Assembly (NCBI GenBank): GCA_029979265.1
Contig: JAPOHW010000007.1
Span: 57,211-121,210 of the forward strand
Length of the DNA stretch: 64,000 nt
Direction: 5' to 3'
Origin: Actinomycetota bacterium
GTDB lineage: Bacteria > Actinomycetota > Acidimicrobiia > Acidimicrobiales > Aldehydirespiratoraceae
Part shown: positions 25,041 to 34,735 of the stretch, in pieces
Layout: each line of letters starts with the position of its first letter
Position numbering within the stretch: the first letter of the stretch is position 1
Notes under the pieces: model-generated
Databases searched by the model: none
What the model was told of the DNA's origin: nothing
Seen by the model: only the letters and a program-made list of their open reading frames with translations
Position numbers and translations under genes: made by a program

Positions 25041-26249
25041 TCAGTGCTCGTCGGTCCCCATCGCCGTCGCGGCCGCAGTTTCGTGCATCGCCTGCGCCTT
25101 CTCCTCGAAACGCTCCTCGTCGAGGTCGTAGTCGATGAACTCCGCACCGGTGTCGGGCAGATCCTCGAACTCGATGACACCGATCTCGGTGAACTTGTCG
25201 CGCAGCCATCCTTCGCCGGCATCGAGCAGACCCAGCTTCTTGCAGTTCGGAACGATCTTGGAGAACAGCATGCGTTGGAACAACTTGGCCTCCTCCGGCG
25301 CGTTGAGCAGCCGCTCGGTCATGACCCGGCTGTCAACACCCATGTGCTCCCACACCTCCTGCTGGAGAAAGCGGTCCCGCATGCGGAGCGCCGCTTCGAA
25401 CGCGAACTCCTGGCGATGCTGGATCTCGGCCGTGGTCATGTCCTGATACACCTCCTGCAGACTGAGCACACCGAAGGCAACATGTCGGGCCTCGTCGCTC
25501 ATCACGTAGCGAAGGAGTTTCTTGAGCAACGGTTCCTCGGTGAGATCGTGCATGAAGCCGAACGCAGCCAGTGCCAAACCTTCGACCATGATCTGCATCC
25601 CGAGGTAGGTCATGTCCCACTCGGAGTCGTTGATGATGTCGTCGAGCAGCAACCCGAGGTGGGCATTGATCTGGTAGCCACCACCGAGCTTTTCGTCGAG
25701 GTAGCGGGCGAAAACTTCGACATGACGCGCTTCGTCGACGACCTGCTGGGCTGCGTAGTACTTGGCATCGATCCACGGCACCGTCTCGACGATCTTGGCC
25801 GTGCAGAGCAGAGCACCTTGCTCGCCGTGGAGGAACTGACTGAGGCGCCACTTGGCCGACTGCAGCCCGAACTCCCGCCACTCCTTGTCCCCCCAGTTGA
25901 ACAGTGGCGACGCTGGGTCCTCCATGTTCGACGGATCGAGCTGGAGTTCGGCCTGCAGGTTGAGCGCCTCGTAGGGATCGACGTCGATGGACCAATCGAG
26001 ATCGGTGGTTGCGTTCCACTGACTCGTCTTCGACTTCTCGTAGAGCTTGTCGAGCTTGGGACGCTCACCCTTGTCGTAGTTCCAGGTGAAGATCGCTTCG
26101 GCGTTGTCTTCGACCAGATGGATCAGTTCGTCCTTGTTCTGATTCGCCTGGGCGATCTCCATGATCCGATCGACGTTGTTCGGATCGTCGTACCCGGTGA
26201 GACCGTGCATACCGGCGGAGTCGGACTGGTGATTGTCGGTGATGGCCAT
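25041..26249 (-). CDS. Ferritin-like diiron carboxylate protein, predicted oxygenase
   Basis: A 402-aa helical protein of the ferritin-like/R2-like superfamily. A complete diiron ligand set can be read: E143 in GEQGALL, E173 and H176 in VVDEARHVEV, E223 in MVEGLAL, and E253 and H256 in MSDEARHVAFG. Related families include AurF-type N-oxygenases and fatty-acid-modifying oxygenases; the substrate is not known. It sits in an operon between a TetR regulator and a crotonase, which hints at fatty-acyl oxidation. The start is ATG at 26249, 14 bases after the TetR stop. Confidence 0.82.
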   Translation of the reverse strand: MAITDNHQSDSAGMHGLTGYDDPNNVDRIMEIAQANQNKDELIHLVEDNAEAIFTWNYDKGERPKLDKLYEKSKTSQWNATTDLDWSIDVDPYEALNLQAELQLDPSNMEDPASPLFNWGDKEWREFGLQSAKWRLSQFLHGEQGALLCTAKIVETVPWIDAKYYAAQQVVDEARHVEVFARYLDEKLGGGYQINAHLGLLLDDIINDSEWDMTYLGMQIMVEGLALAAFGFMHDLTEEPLLKKLLRYVMSDEARHVAFGVLSLQEVYQDMTTAEIQHRQEFAFEAALRMRDRFLQQEVWEHMGVDSRVMTERLLNAPEEAKLFQRMLFSKIVPNCKKLGLLDAGEGWLRDKFTEIGVIEFEDLPDTGAEFIDYDLDEERFEEKAQAMHETAAATAMGTDEH

Positions 26250-26263
26250 GCTTGGAACTCCGA

Positions 26264-26890
26264 TCAGCCGCAGGCTGCGGCAGGGTTGGGGATGGGGGCG
26301 GGAAGGGCGGCACGAATGAGCCGGTGAACCACCGTGTTCCACTCCTCAGCGGGAGCAGTGGACTTCTCGATCGCTCCGAGGACGACGAACCCGAAGGAGA
26401 TCGCCTGGCAGAGCGTCACGATTGCTGCGGTCGACAACGCCGGATCGATGGTCCCGGCCTCCTTGCCGTTGTCGATCAGGGTGGCGAGATGCCCCTCTTC
26501 GTCGAGCACTCGGGCGTTGAACAGCGTCCGGAATTCCTGATCGCGACGCGCAGTCACCATCGCCTCGAGCAGAAGCGCATCCGACGCAGGCTCGCGCTCG
26601 AGCAGGTGTGTACCGAGCGACTCGAGCACGTCCGCAGCACTTGCTTCGGGTCCGGCTGCCAAGAGCCCTGCGACCTGCTGGACCAGCACGACATCGAGCG
26701 CGTCGAGCAGGAGGTCCTGCTTTCCCTGCCAACGGCTGTAAATGGCTCCGGTGGTGACACCGGCACGACGAGCGATGGCAGCAACACCGGCCTTTTCGAT
26801 CCCGCGCTCGGTGAAGACGTCGATCGCAGCCTGGAGCAGTCGGTCGGTCAGTTCGTCGCTTCCGACACGGGGACTGTCGAGATGCACCAT
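26264..26890 (-). CDS. TetR family transcriptional regulator
   Basis: A 208-aa repressor with an N-terminal DNA-binding domain: LLQAAIDVFTERGIEKAGVAAIARRAGVTTGAIYSRW is the TetR helix-turn-helix region (about residues 17-53), with a ligand domain behind it. It is the first gene of a three-gene operon with the diiron protein and the crotonase. An inverted repeat at 26899-26914, only 8 bases upstream of its ATG, is the probable self-operator. The inducer is probably an acyl-CoA or fatty acid by analogy, not proven. Confidence 0.9.
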   Translation of the reverse strand: MVHLDSPRVGSDELTDRLLQAAIDVFTERGIEKAGVAAIARRAGVTTGAIYSRWQGKQDLLLDALDVVLVQQVAGLLAAGPEASAADVLESLGTHLLEREPASDALLLEAMVTARRDQEFRTLFNARVLDEEGHLATLIDNGKEAGTIDPALSTAAIVTLCQAISFGFVVLGAIEKSTAPAEEWNTVVHRLIRAALPAPIPNPAAACG

Positions 26891-26898
26891 GCTGCGAT

Positions 26899-26914
26899 GA
26901 TAACGATCATTATC
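26899..26914. promoter_or_regulatory. Operator candidate for the TetR/diiron/crotonase operon
   Basis: The 16-bp imperfect palindrome GATAACGATCATTATC has perfectly mirrored GATAA/TTATC arms and a GATC centre. It sits 8 bases upstream of the TetR start codon, where bound repressor would block its own transcription. It is AT-rich compared with the surrounding sequence, which makes it stand out. Confidence 0.55.
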
Positions 26915-26966
26915 GGCTCGTCAAGAGGATCCGTCGGCGATGGTCTGGCCCGGGCCGACCCTCGGG

Positions 26967-27968
26967 TCAGGAATGCGGGACCCGGATCAGTTGCGCCAGT
27001 TCGACATGAGGCCGCGCTCCCACGTGCGAGATCACCTCACCAGCCGCAATGGATCCCAGTTCACCGCACCGCAGCATGTCTGCGCCGATCGAGAGGCCGT
27101 AGATGAATCCTGCTGCGTACTGATCCCCGGCACCGGTGGCGTCGACCACATGATCAGCCGGCGTGACGCCGATGTCGATCCGCTCGCCCCCGGACATCAC
27201 GACCGAACCCTTTGCCGATCGTGTGACGGCGGCGACCTCGACCAGATCGGCCAGCCCGTCCACTGCGCTGTCGAAATCGTCGGTTTCGAACATCGAACAG
27301 GCTTCAGCTTCGTTGGCGAACACGAGATCGACATGGTCGGCGATGAGATCGAGCCACTCGGCCCGGTGACGTTCGACGCAAAACGAATCGCTGAGCGTCA
27401 GCGACACGATCCGACCCGCATCGGATGCGACCTTCATGGCATGACGAATCGCGTCCTTGGCCTCGGGACGATCCCAGAGGTAGCCCTCGCAGTACGTGAT
27501 TGCAGCAGACTCGACAAGCGACTCGTCGATGTCGGTGGGGCTGAGATGCGCCGAAATCCCGAGGAACGTGTTCATGGAGCGCTCACCGTCGGGGGTTACC
27601 TGAATGAGTGATCGGGCCGTGGGCTCACCGAGCGTCGCCGCAGGGACATCGAACGCAACGCCGCCCGCCTTCGTGTCGTGGCGAAACACCTCGCCCAGTT
27701 GATCGTCTCGAACCTTGCCGATGTACGACGCTCGACCGCCGAGACTCGCAATCCCCGCCATCGTGTTGGCGGCGGAACCACCCGAGACCTCCATTCCAGG
27801 TGGCATGGCTGCGTACAACGACGTCGCCCGCTCGGCGTCGATAAGGGTCATCGCGCCCTTGACCACGCCCTGTTCGACAAGGAAATCGTCCGAGACGTTG
27901 GCGATCACGTCGACGATGGCATTGCCGACCCCCACAGCGTCGAGGGGTAGATCAGGCTTCGCTCGCAC
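26967..27968 (-). CDS. PfkB family carbohydrate kinase, adenosine-kinase-like
   Basis: Phosphorylates a sugar or nucleoside using ATP. The 333-aa protein shows GVGNAIVDVIA, SGGSAANTMAGIASLGG (signature 1) and VVDATGAGDQYAAGF (signature 2 with the catalytic Asp). The sequence from residue 1 to 70 is like the bacterial adenosine/ribokinase-like branch. The start is GTG at 27968, because GGAGG lies 5 bases upstream. A TTG at 27989 has no ribosome-binding site. With upp and the BMP importer nearby, a nucleoside substrate is plausible. It is divergent from pepN and upstream of the TetR operon. Confidence 0.87.
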   Translation of the reverse strand: MRAKPDLPLDAVGVGNAIVDVIANVSDDFLVEQGVVKGAMTLIDAERATSLYAAMPPGMEVSGGSAANTMAGIASLGGRASYIGKVRDDQLGEVFRHDTKAGGVAFDVPAATLGEPTARSLIQVTPDGERSMNTFLGISAHLSPTDIDESLVESAAITYCEGYLWDRPEAKDAIRHAMKVASDAGRIVSLTLSDSFCVERHRAEWLDLIADHVDLVFANEAEACSMFETDDFDSAVDGLADLVEVAAVTRSAKGSVVMSGGERIDIGVTPADHVVDATGAGDQYAAGFIYGLSIGADMLRCGELGSIAAGEVISHVGARPHVELAQLIRVPHS

Positions 27969-28082
27969 AGGTGCCTCCGGGCCGAACAACAGACCAGGGG
28001 ACCCTAGCGCTCAACAGCGCAGCCGGACGGTGCCGACGACGCCGTACCCCTCGTTGCTGGACCCAGCAGTACCCTTCGCACG

Positions 28083-30581
28083 ATGAGCAGTCCAGCTGAT
28101 CCTCGCCTTCCCCGCCTTGCCGTTCCTTCCGCCTACCGCATCGAGCTGGCCCCTGACCTCGCCGAGTTCACGTTCACCGGATCGGTCGAGATCGACGTGG
28201 AGATCCTCGAACGCACCGATCGACTCGTGCTCAATGCGATCGAACTCACGATCCACACAGCCACGATCAGCATCGCTGGAACCGAGCACACCGTGAGCAT
28301 CGACCTCGACGAGACGGCCGAACGACTGACCCTCAGCACCGACACGACGCTGCCCCCCGGTCCGGCCACGGTCGCGATCACCTTCGACGGTCTTCTCAAT
28401 GACCAACTCCATGGTTTCTACCGATCGAGCTACGCCGATGCTGCCGGCGTCGAGCACACCATTGCGACCACGCAGTTCCAGTCGACCGATGCCCGACGCT
28501 GCTTCCCCTGCTGGGACGAACCCGAGTACAAGGCAACCTTCGAGACCACCCTGATCGTCGACGCTGACCACCTGGCTGTCTCCAACACCGCAGAGGTGGA
28601 CCGCCGAGCCGAACCCGATGGCCGCATGCGAGTCCGCTTCGCTCCCACGATGGTCATGAGCACCTATCTCGTCGCCTTCGTGGTCGGACCGTTGGAGGCA
28701 ACCGAGCCGATCGATGCCGATGGGGTTCCCGTCCGAGTGGTGCACCGCCCCGGCCAGGCGCATCTGACCGCCTTCGCACTCGATGTGGCGGCACACGCCC
28801 TCGGATGGTTCTCCGACTACTTCGCGATCCCCTACCCCTCCGACAAGGTCGACCTCATCGCAATCCCCGACTTTGCGTTCGGAGCGATGGAAAATCTTGG
28901 CTGTGTGACCTTCCGCGAGGTACTCCTGCTCGTCGACCCCGATGAGGCGAGCCAGCCGGAACTCCAGGTCGTTGCCGACGTGATCAACCACGAACTCGCC
29001 CACATGTGGTTCGGCGACCTCGTCACCATGCAGTGGTGGGAGGGCATCTGGCTCAACGAGGCCTTCGCCACCTTCATGGAGACCAGCTGCAGCAACGCCT
29101 ACCGACCGGATTGGCGAGTGTGGGACACGTTCGCCCGTGCCCGAGCCCAGGCCTTCGACGTCGATGCCCTCTCCTCGACTCGGCCGATCGAATACCCGGT
29201 CCTCAGCCCCCAGGACGCCGAGGGCATGTTCGATCTCCTCACCTACGAAAAAGGCGCAGCGGTCGTTCGCATGCTGGAGCAGTATCTGGGCGCAGACGTG
29301 TTCCGCGATGGCGTGCGGCACTACATCGCGACCCACGCCTACAAGAACACGAGGACGACCGACCTGTGGGACGCACTCGAACTCGTGTCCGGCCAGCCAG
29401 TCCAGGCACTCATGCACGCCTGGATTTTCCAGGGGGGCCATCCGGTCGTCACCGCAACGGTCACGCCGCACGGCCTTCGACTCGAGCAACATCACTTCAC
29501 GCTCGATCCGTCCGCAGGCGACGATCGAACCTGGGCGATTCCGCTGGTGATCCGTCATTCCGGCGGCACCACATCCGTGCTCATGGACCAGCGTTCGATG
29601 CTGCTCACCGGTATCACCGATGCACCACTGACCGTGAGTGAGGGTGCGAGTGGTTTCCTCCGTACTGCGATCGCCATCGAAGCACTCCCCGATCCCGCCA
29701 AGCTCAGCCCGGCCGAGCGGCACAGTGTGGTCGACGATGCATGGGCCGCATGCGTCGCCGGTTCGCTGACAGCCACCGAGTTCCTCCAGCTGTGTCGCCA
29801 CTTCGCCGGCGAGGACGATCTCAACGTCTGGCAGGCGATCAGCGCCGGCCTCCACGGTCTCGATCGACTCGTCGACGACGACACCCGACCCACGTTCCAG
29901 GCGGCCGTACGAGAACTCGCCGAGCCGATCTTGGCAATGATCGGACCTGAACCCGCCACCGACGACAGCGACCGGACTCGCGAGCTCCGAGCCACGCTCG
30001 TGCGGGTGTTGGGCACCGTGGGTGGGTCCCCGACCGTCGTCGCTGCAGCAGCCGAGGCGCTCGATCACAACGATGCCTCACTCGCTGCGGCCGCCCTCGC
30101 CGTCGTGAGCCACAACGGCGGTGAAGACGACTACGACATGGTCCACGACCGCTGGCAATCCGCCGACGATCCGCAGAGCGAAGTCCGCAACCTTCGTGCC
30201 CTTGCAAACTTTCCGTCGGTCGAGTTGGTCGATCGGCTCCTCACCGAGATCGGCGACGGGTCGGTACGAACCCAGGACGCGCCGTATGTGCTCGCGCGAG
30301 CAATGCACAACCGGTTCGTCGATCGGTACGTCTGGGCCTACGTTCGCGACAACTGGGCCGATCTCGACAGCCGTTTTCCGAGCAACTCGATCCCACGAAT
30401 GCTCTCGGGCATCACCGCCCTCGATCAACCCGACCTCGTGAACGAGGTTGCCGACTTCCTCGCCGACCACCCGATTCCCCAGGCCGGCAAGCAGGTCGAA
30501 CAGCACCTCGAGCGTCAGGCCATCAATGCTCGTCTCCGGGGTCGAGAGCATGAGCGGTTCAACCGTTCGCTTCGCTCCTGA
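28083..30581 (+). CDS. pepN: Aminopeptidase N (M1 family metallopeptidase)
   Basis: Removes N-terminal residues from peptides in the cytoplasm. The 832 aa contain the exopeptidase signature GAMEN (residues 267-271), the zinc motif HELAH (303-307) with E326 in LNEAFATF, and the catalytic Tyr region LLTYEKGAAVVRML. The remaining C-terminal half is the helical ERAP1-like domain. The length is typical of actinobacterial PepN. It starts at ATG 28083, divergent from the kinase gene with about 115 bases between. Confidence 0.95.
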   Translation: MSSPADPRLPRLAVPSAYRIELAPDLAEFTFTGSVEIDVEILERTDRLVLNAIELTIHTATISIAGTEHTVSIDLDETAERLTLSTDTTLPPGPATVAITFDGLLNDQLHGFYRSSYADAAGVEHTIATTQFQSTDARRCFPCWDEPEYKATFETTLIVDADHLAVSNTAEVDRRAEPDGRMRVRFAPTMVMSTYLVAFVVGPLEATEPIDADGVPVRVVHRPGQAHLTAFALDVAAHALGWFSDYFAIPYPSDKVDLIAIPDFAFGAMENLGCVTFREVLLLVDPDEASQPELQVVADVINHELAHMWFGDLVTMQWWEGIWLNEAFATFMETSCSNAYRPDWRVWDTFARARAQAFDVDALSSTRPIEYPVLSPQDAEGMFDLLTYEKGAAVVRMLEQYLGADVFRDGVRHYIATHAYKNTRTTDLWDALELVSGQPVQALMHAWIFQGGHPVVTATVTPHGLRLEQHHFTLDPSAGDDRTWAIPLVIRHSGGTTSVLMDQRSMLLTGITDAPLTVSEGASGFLRTAIAIEALPDPAKLSPAERHSVVDDAWAACVAGSLTATEFLQLCRHFAGEDDLNVWQAISAGLHGLDRLVDDDTRPTFQAAVRELAEPILAMIGPEPATDDSDRTRELRATLVRVLGTVGGSPTVVAAAAEALDHNDASLAAAALAVVSHNGGEDDYDMVHDRWQSADDPQSEVRNLRALANFPSVELVDRLLTEIGDGSVRTQDAPYVLARAMHNRFVDRYVWAYVRDNWADLDSRFPSNSIPRMLSGITALDQPDLVNEVADFLADHPIPQAGKQVEQHLERQAINARLRGREHERFNRSLRS

Positions 30582-30624
30582 CGCCTGACGACGCACGAGG
30601 GGTCATTTGTCATAACGTCGACCC

Positions 30625-31845
30625 ATGGCGTCGGCCAAGAACTCTGCTCGACAGCGCGCCGCGCCGACGCTTCCATTCACTGCGCTCCCACCAACCGAGG
30701 TCTTCGCGGTGGAGGACACGGTGGTGCAGTTCACGTGGCGCAGCCTCTCCGGTGGCAGCTTGGGTTGCAAGGTGCATCATCGCAGCGGTATGGAGGCGAT
30801 CGAACTCGGCGACGTCGGTGCCTGCGGAGCGGTCGACATCGAAGGTTTCGTTGCCGGTACCGAGACGACAATCGACGTGGAGGTCGACGGCCGACCGATC
30901 GCGCAGCACGAGGTGTCCACGCTCGACGCGCTTGCCGGTCCGCCGATTGCGAAGATCGCAACGGTCAGCGACCTTCACCTCGGTGCTGACGGCTTCGGAC
31001 TGATCCGCCAGCTTCGAGAACCCAACGGGGTCGAGCCCTATCCACTTCGATGTGCCAAGGCAGCCGTTCGTGAGGCACAGGCGTGGGGTGCGGAGCTTCT
31101 CGTCATCAAGGGTGACATCACCGAACTCGGCATGCCTGACGAATGGGACCTCTTCGACGAACTGCTCGATGACGTCCATATCCCGGTCCTTGCAGTGCCC
31201 GGCAACCACGACACGGCCGCCAAGCGGGGTGCGCTCGACGCCGCCACCGAACTTCGGCGTCGCAACCTGTTCCCCGAGCCGGTCGCCGCTACCGACATCG
31301 GAGGGGTGACACTCGTCATGGCCGACTCGACCGTACCGGGCCGAAACCATGGTCGACTGGGCCGATCAGCCGAACAACTGGCACAGGCCGTCGATTGCGG
31401 GCAGCCGGCGATCATCTTCACGCACCACCATCTCGAACCCCGGACGTACCCAACCATCTGGCCCCCCGGCATTCGAAAGTCCGACACGGCCGATCTCCTG
31501 CCGGCGCTGTTCGAGGCCAACCCGGATCTGGTGATCTCCAGCGGCCACACGCACCGCAACCGGGCGTATCGCCATGCAACCGGATTGATCACCGAGGTGT
31601 CGGCAACCAAGGACTACCCCGGAGTCTGGGCCGGGTACACGATCCACACCTCTGGCCTTCGCCAAGCGGTCCGCCGGGTGGCCGAGCCGACGTGTGCAGC
31701 GTGGAACGATCGAACCCACGCCGTGGTGGGCGGGATCTGGGGCCGCTGGTCCCCAGGTCGCATCACCGACCGGAGCCTCAACCATGCCTGGACCCGTACC
31801 TACCCTTCGACGAAACCGACAGGTCAGGTCGCTGCGTCGAACTGA
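30625..31845 (+). CDS. Metallophosphoesterase (calcineurin-like)
   Basis: A 406-aa protein with an N-terminal beta-rich domain (about residues 20-105, Ig/Fn3-like) and a calcineurin-like phosphoesterase domain: SDLHLG at 115-120, GDITE at 163-167, GNHD at 193-196, HHHLEP and SGHTHRN. Two metal ions would be bound by these residues. The substrate is unknown; relatives include cyclic-nucleotide and phospholipid-type phosphodiesterases. It lies 43 bases after pepN and is convergent with ribBA (3-base gap). Confidence 0.88.
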   Translation: MASAKNSARQRAAPTLPFTALPPTEVFAVEDTVVQFTWRSLSGGSLGCKVHHRSGMEAIELGDVGACGAVDIEGFVAGTETTIDVEVDGRPIAQHEVSTLDALAGPPIAKIATVSDLHLGADGFGLIRQLREPNGVEPYPLRCAKAAVREAQAWGAELLVIKGDITELGMPDEWDLFDELLDDVHIPVLAVPGNHDTAAKRGALDAATELRRRNLFPEPVAATDIGGVTLVMADSTVPGRNHGRLGRSAEQLAQAVDCGQPAIIFTHHHLEPRTYPTIWPPGIRKSDTADLLPALFEANPDLVISSGHTHRNRAYRHATGLITEVSATKDYPGVWAGYTIHTSGLRQAVRRVAEPTCAAWNDRTHAVVGGIWGRWSPGRITDRSLNHAWTRTYPSTKPTGQVAASN

Positions 31846-31848
31846 CGA

Positions 31849-33075
31849 TCAGCCGACATCGGGCTCGGCACCGATCTGGTGGGCCATCCGGTTGCGCTTC
31901 GTCTGGAGATAACGCAGGTTTTCAGGATTTGGCGGGATCTCGATCGGCACACGCTCGACAATCTCGAGCCCGTACCCATCGAGTCCGGTGAGCTTTGCCG
32001 GATTGTTGGTCATGATCCGCATCCGAGTCACACCCAGATCGGCGAGCATGTTGGCACCGACGCCGTACTCTCGACTGTCGACGGGAAGGCCCTGCGCTGC
32101 GTTGGCATCGACGGTGTCGAGGCCCTCATCCTGCAAGGCGTAGGCGCGCATCTTGTGGCCAATGCCGATCCCCCGACCCTCATGGCCGCGCAGGTAGATC
32201 AACACGCCGCGACCCTCCTCGGCGATCTTCTGCAGCGCAGTCTGAAGCTGCGGGCCGCAGTCACAACGGGTGGAGTGGAGGATGTCTCCGGTGAGGCACT
32301 CGCTGTGAACCCGTACCAGTGGTGGCTCACCCCCCTCGACATCACCCATGACATAGGCGACGTGTTCTTCCCCATCGACCACCGATCGATAGGCGTGCGC
32401 CATGAACTCGCCGAACGTGGTGGGAAGGCGGGCCGCGGCAAAGTGCTCGACAAGGATCTCGTTTCGCCTGCGATATCGCACCAGATCAGCGATGGACACC
32501 AACGCGAGGCCGTGTTCGCGAGCAAAGGCTTGCGACGCAGCGAGGTTCATCATCTCGCCTGCGTCGGTGGCAAGGTCGGCGACCACACCAACTCGGGCAA
32601 CGCCGGCGACCGTGCAGAGATCCACCACTGCTTCGGCGTGCCCAGCCCGCTTCAGGACACCACCGGGGCGGGAACGAAGGGGGAACACGTGACCGGGACG
32701 GGCGAACTGGTCGGGCCGAAGGTCGCTCCCAGCGAGGGCAGCGATCGTCCGGGCCTGATCGGCCGGTGACGAACCGGTCGAGTTGCCCTCGATCAGGTCG
32801 ATCGACACGGTGAAGGCGCCACGTCCGGTGGCTACGTCCTCGTCGACCATCAGGTCGAGCCCGAGCGCGTTCGCTCGTTCGACGGTCATCGGGACACCCA
32901 CCAGCCCAGTCGTGCGACGGCTGAGCCATACGAGCCGTTCAGCGGTCATCGGTTCGGCTGCGCCGGCGAGCGCACCTGTGGCCTCGGGCGAGTCGTCGTC
33001 GACGAGCACCACGTACTCCCCTTCGGCAAACACCTGGGCGGCGGTGTCGACATCGGTGAAGGGAGAATTGCTCAC
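31849..33075 (-). CDS. ribBA: RibBA: GTP cyclohydrolase II fused to a degenerate DHBP synthase domain
   Basis: RibA opens GTP to start riboflavin synthesis; RibB makes the four-carbon unit from ribulose 5-phosphate. From GTG at 33075 the protein is 408 aa. The C-terminal RibA half is intact, with zinc cysteines C260, C271 and C273 in SECLTGDILHSTRCDC and the RGHEGRGIG loop. The RibB half is not. Its acidic loop reads DDDSPEATGA where active enzymes have DDEDRENEGD, GHTEA has become GHAEA, and the later Glu near CEL is missing. I infer a RibA-only enzyme, needing RibB from elsewhere. It ends the rimP-ribBA operon. Confidence 0.92.
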   Translation of the reverse strand: MSNSPFTDVDTAAQVFAEGEYVVLVDDDSPEATGALAGAAEPMTAERLVWLSRRTTGLVGVPMTVERANALGLDLMVDEDVATGRGAFTVSIDLIEGNSTGSSPADQARTIAALAGSDLRPDQFARPGHVFPLRSRPGGVLKRAGHAEAVVDLCTVAGVARVGVVADLATDAGEMMNLAASQAFAREHGLALVSIADLVRYRRRNEILVEHFAAARLPTTFGEFMAHAYRSVVDGEEHVAYVMGDVEGGEPPLVRVHSECLTGDILHSTRCDCGPQLQTALQKIAEEGRGVLIYLRGHEGRGIGIGHKMRAYALQDEGLDTVDANAAQGLPVDSREYGVGANMLADLGVTRMRIMTNNPAKLTGLDGYGLEIVERVPIEIPPNPENLRYLQTKRNRMAHQIGAEPDVG

Positions 33076-33109
33076 GAGAACCTCTCTACTGCCGCGACGC
33101 AGGATTGCA

Positions 33110-33709
<600 letters not shown>

Positions 33710-33757
33710 CTCAGCTCCTCTCCGTCCACGACCCGCTGTCGTTCGTCCGGGACCCGG

Positions 33758-34723
33758 TCAACGGCCGGGCTGCCACACCGACGCAGCCAGCAACGCGCGA
33801 GCATCGTCGACATCGGCCTTGAGTTGCTCGATCAATTGATCGATCCCGTTGAACTTTCGTTCACTCCGAAGGAACTCGACGAACGAGACGTCGACCTGTT
33901 CACCGTAGAGGTCACCCTCGAAGTCGATCACGTGCACCTCGAGAAGCGACTGCTCTGCGTGTTCGTAGAATGTCGGCCGTCGTCCAATGTTGATTGCGCA
34001 GGGATGCACGTCGCCGTTCTCTCGCCGGCACCAGCCCCCATACACAGCATCTGCGGGCCAGGCCATCATGTTCGGCACGGGAATGTTGGCGGTGGGAAAG
34101 CCGATCTTGGTTCCCCGTCGGTCACCTTCGGTGACAACACCACGAACCTCGTAGGGGCGGCCGAGCATCTCGGCCGCCCGACGAACATCGCCACCGGCCA
34201 ATGCTCGACGGATCTTGGTCGAAGACACCGGTTCTCGAGCCTCGTCGGAGTGCCGGATCAGTTCGAGGGCATGCACTTCGAATCCGGCTGACTCGCCAAA
34301 CATCGTGAGACCGTCGACGTTGCCACTGCGCCCGACCCCGAAGTGAAAATCCTCTCCCACCACGATCGCCCTGGCATGCAATGCGTCGACGAAGACCTCC
34401 TGGATGAACACGTCGGGAGGTGTCGCCGCCCGGGCCTCGTCGAAGGAGACCACATAGGCGTAATCGAGGCCCTGTGCCTCGAGGAGTTCGAGCTTCTGGT
34501 CGAGGCTGGTGAGCAACAGCGGTGCCGACTCGGGACGCACGACATGAGCTGGGTGACCGTCAAAGGTCACGACTGCGGTTTTGACGCCGAGACGATCCGC
34601 GGTGGACCGGACCTGACGGAAAACTTCTTGATGCCCAAGGTGGACGCCGTCGAACACCCCGATCGTGGACGCGACCGAGACGTCCGAGGGGAGTCGATCG
34701 AGGCGATCACGGAGAAGTTCCAT
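33758..34723 (-). CDS. ribF: Bifunctional riboflavin kinase / FAD synthetase
   Basis: Converts riboflavin to FMN and then FAD. The 321-aa protein has an N-terminal FAD synthetase domain with IGVFDGVHLGHQEV (nucleotide-binding HxGH) and SSTKIRRAL, and a C-terminal flavokinase domain with RGTKIGFPTANI (residues about 200-211) and the NIGRRPTF and LEVHVIDFEGDLYG motifs. It follows truB in the classic bacterial rbfA-truB-ribF order with a 12-bp gap. Confidence 0.96.
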   Translation of the reverse strand: MELLRDRLDRLPSDVSVASTIGVFDGVHLGHQEVFRQVRSTADRLGVKTAVVTFDGHPAHVVRPESAPLLLTSLDQKLELLEAQGLDYAYVVSFDEARAATPPDVFIQEVFVDALHARAIVVGEDFHFGVGRSGNVDGLTMFGESAGFEVHALELIRHSDEAREPVSSTKIRRALAGGDVRRAAEMLGRPYEVRGVVTEGDRRGTKIGFPTANIPVPNMMAWPADAVYGGWCRRENGDVHPCAINIGRRPTFYEHAEQSLLEVHVIDFEGDLYGEQVDVSFVEFLRSERKFNGIDQLIEQLKADVDDARALLAASVWQPGR

Positions 34724-34735
34724 GTGCAGAAAACG

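Noticed and set aside
28011-30068. A 685-codon open frame on the minus strand opposite pepN
   Set aside because: It is the antisense shadow of a well-supported aminopeptidase N. High-GC codon bias keeps antisense frames open. The protein has no recognisable domains.
33076-33109. FMN riboswitch before ribBA or ribE
   Set aside because: The gaps are 34 and 48 bases, too short for an FMN riboswitch of about 120 bases.
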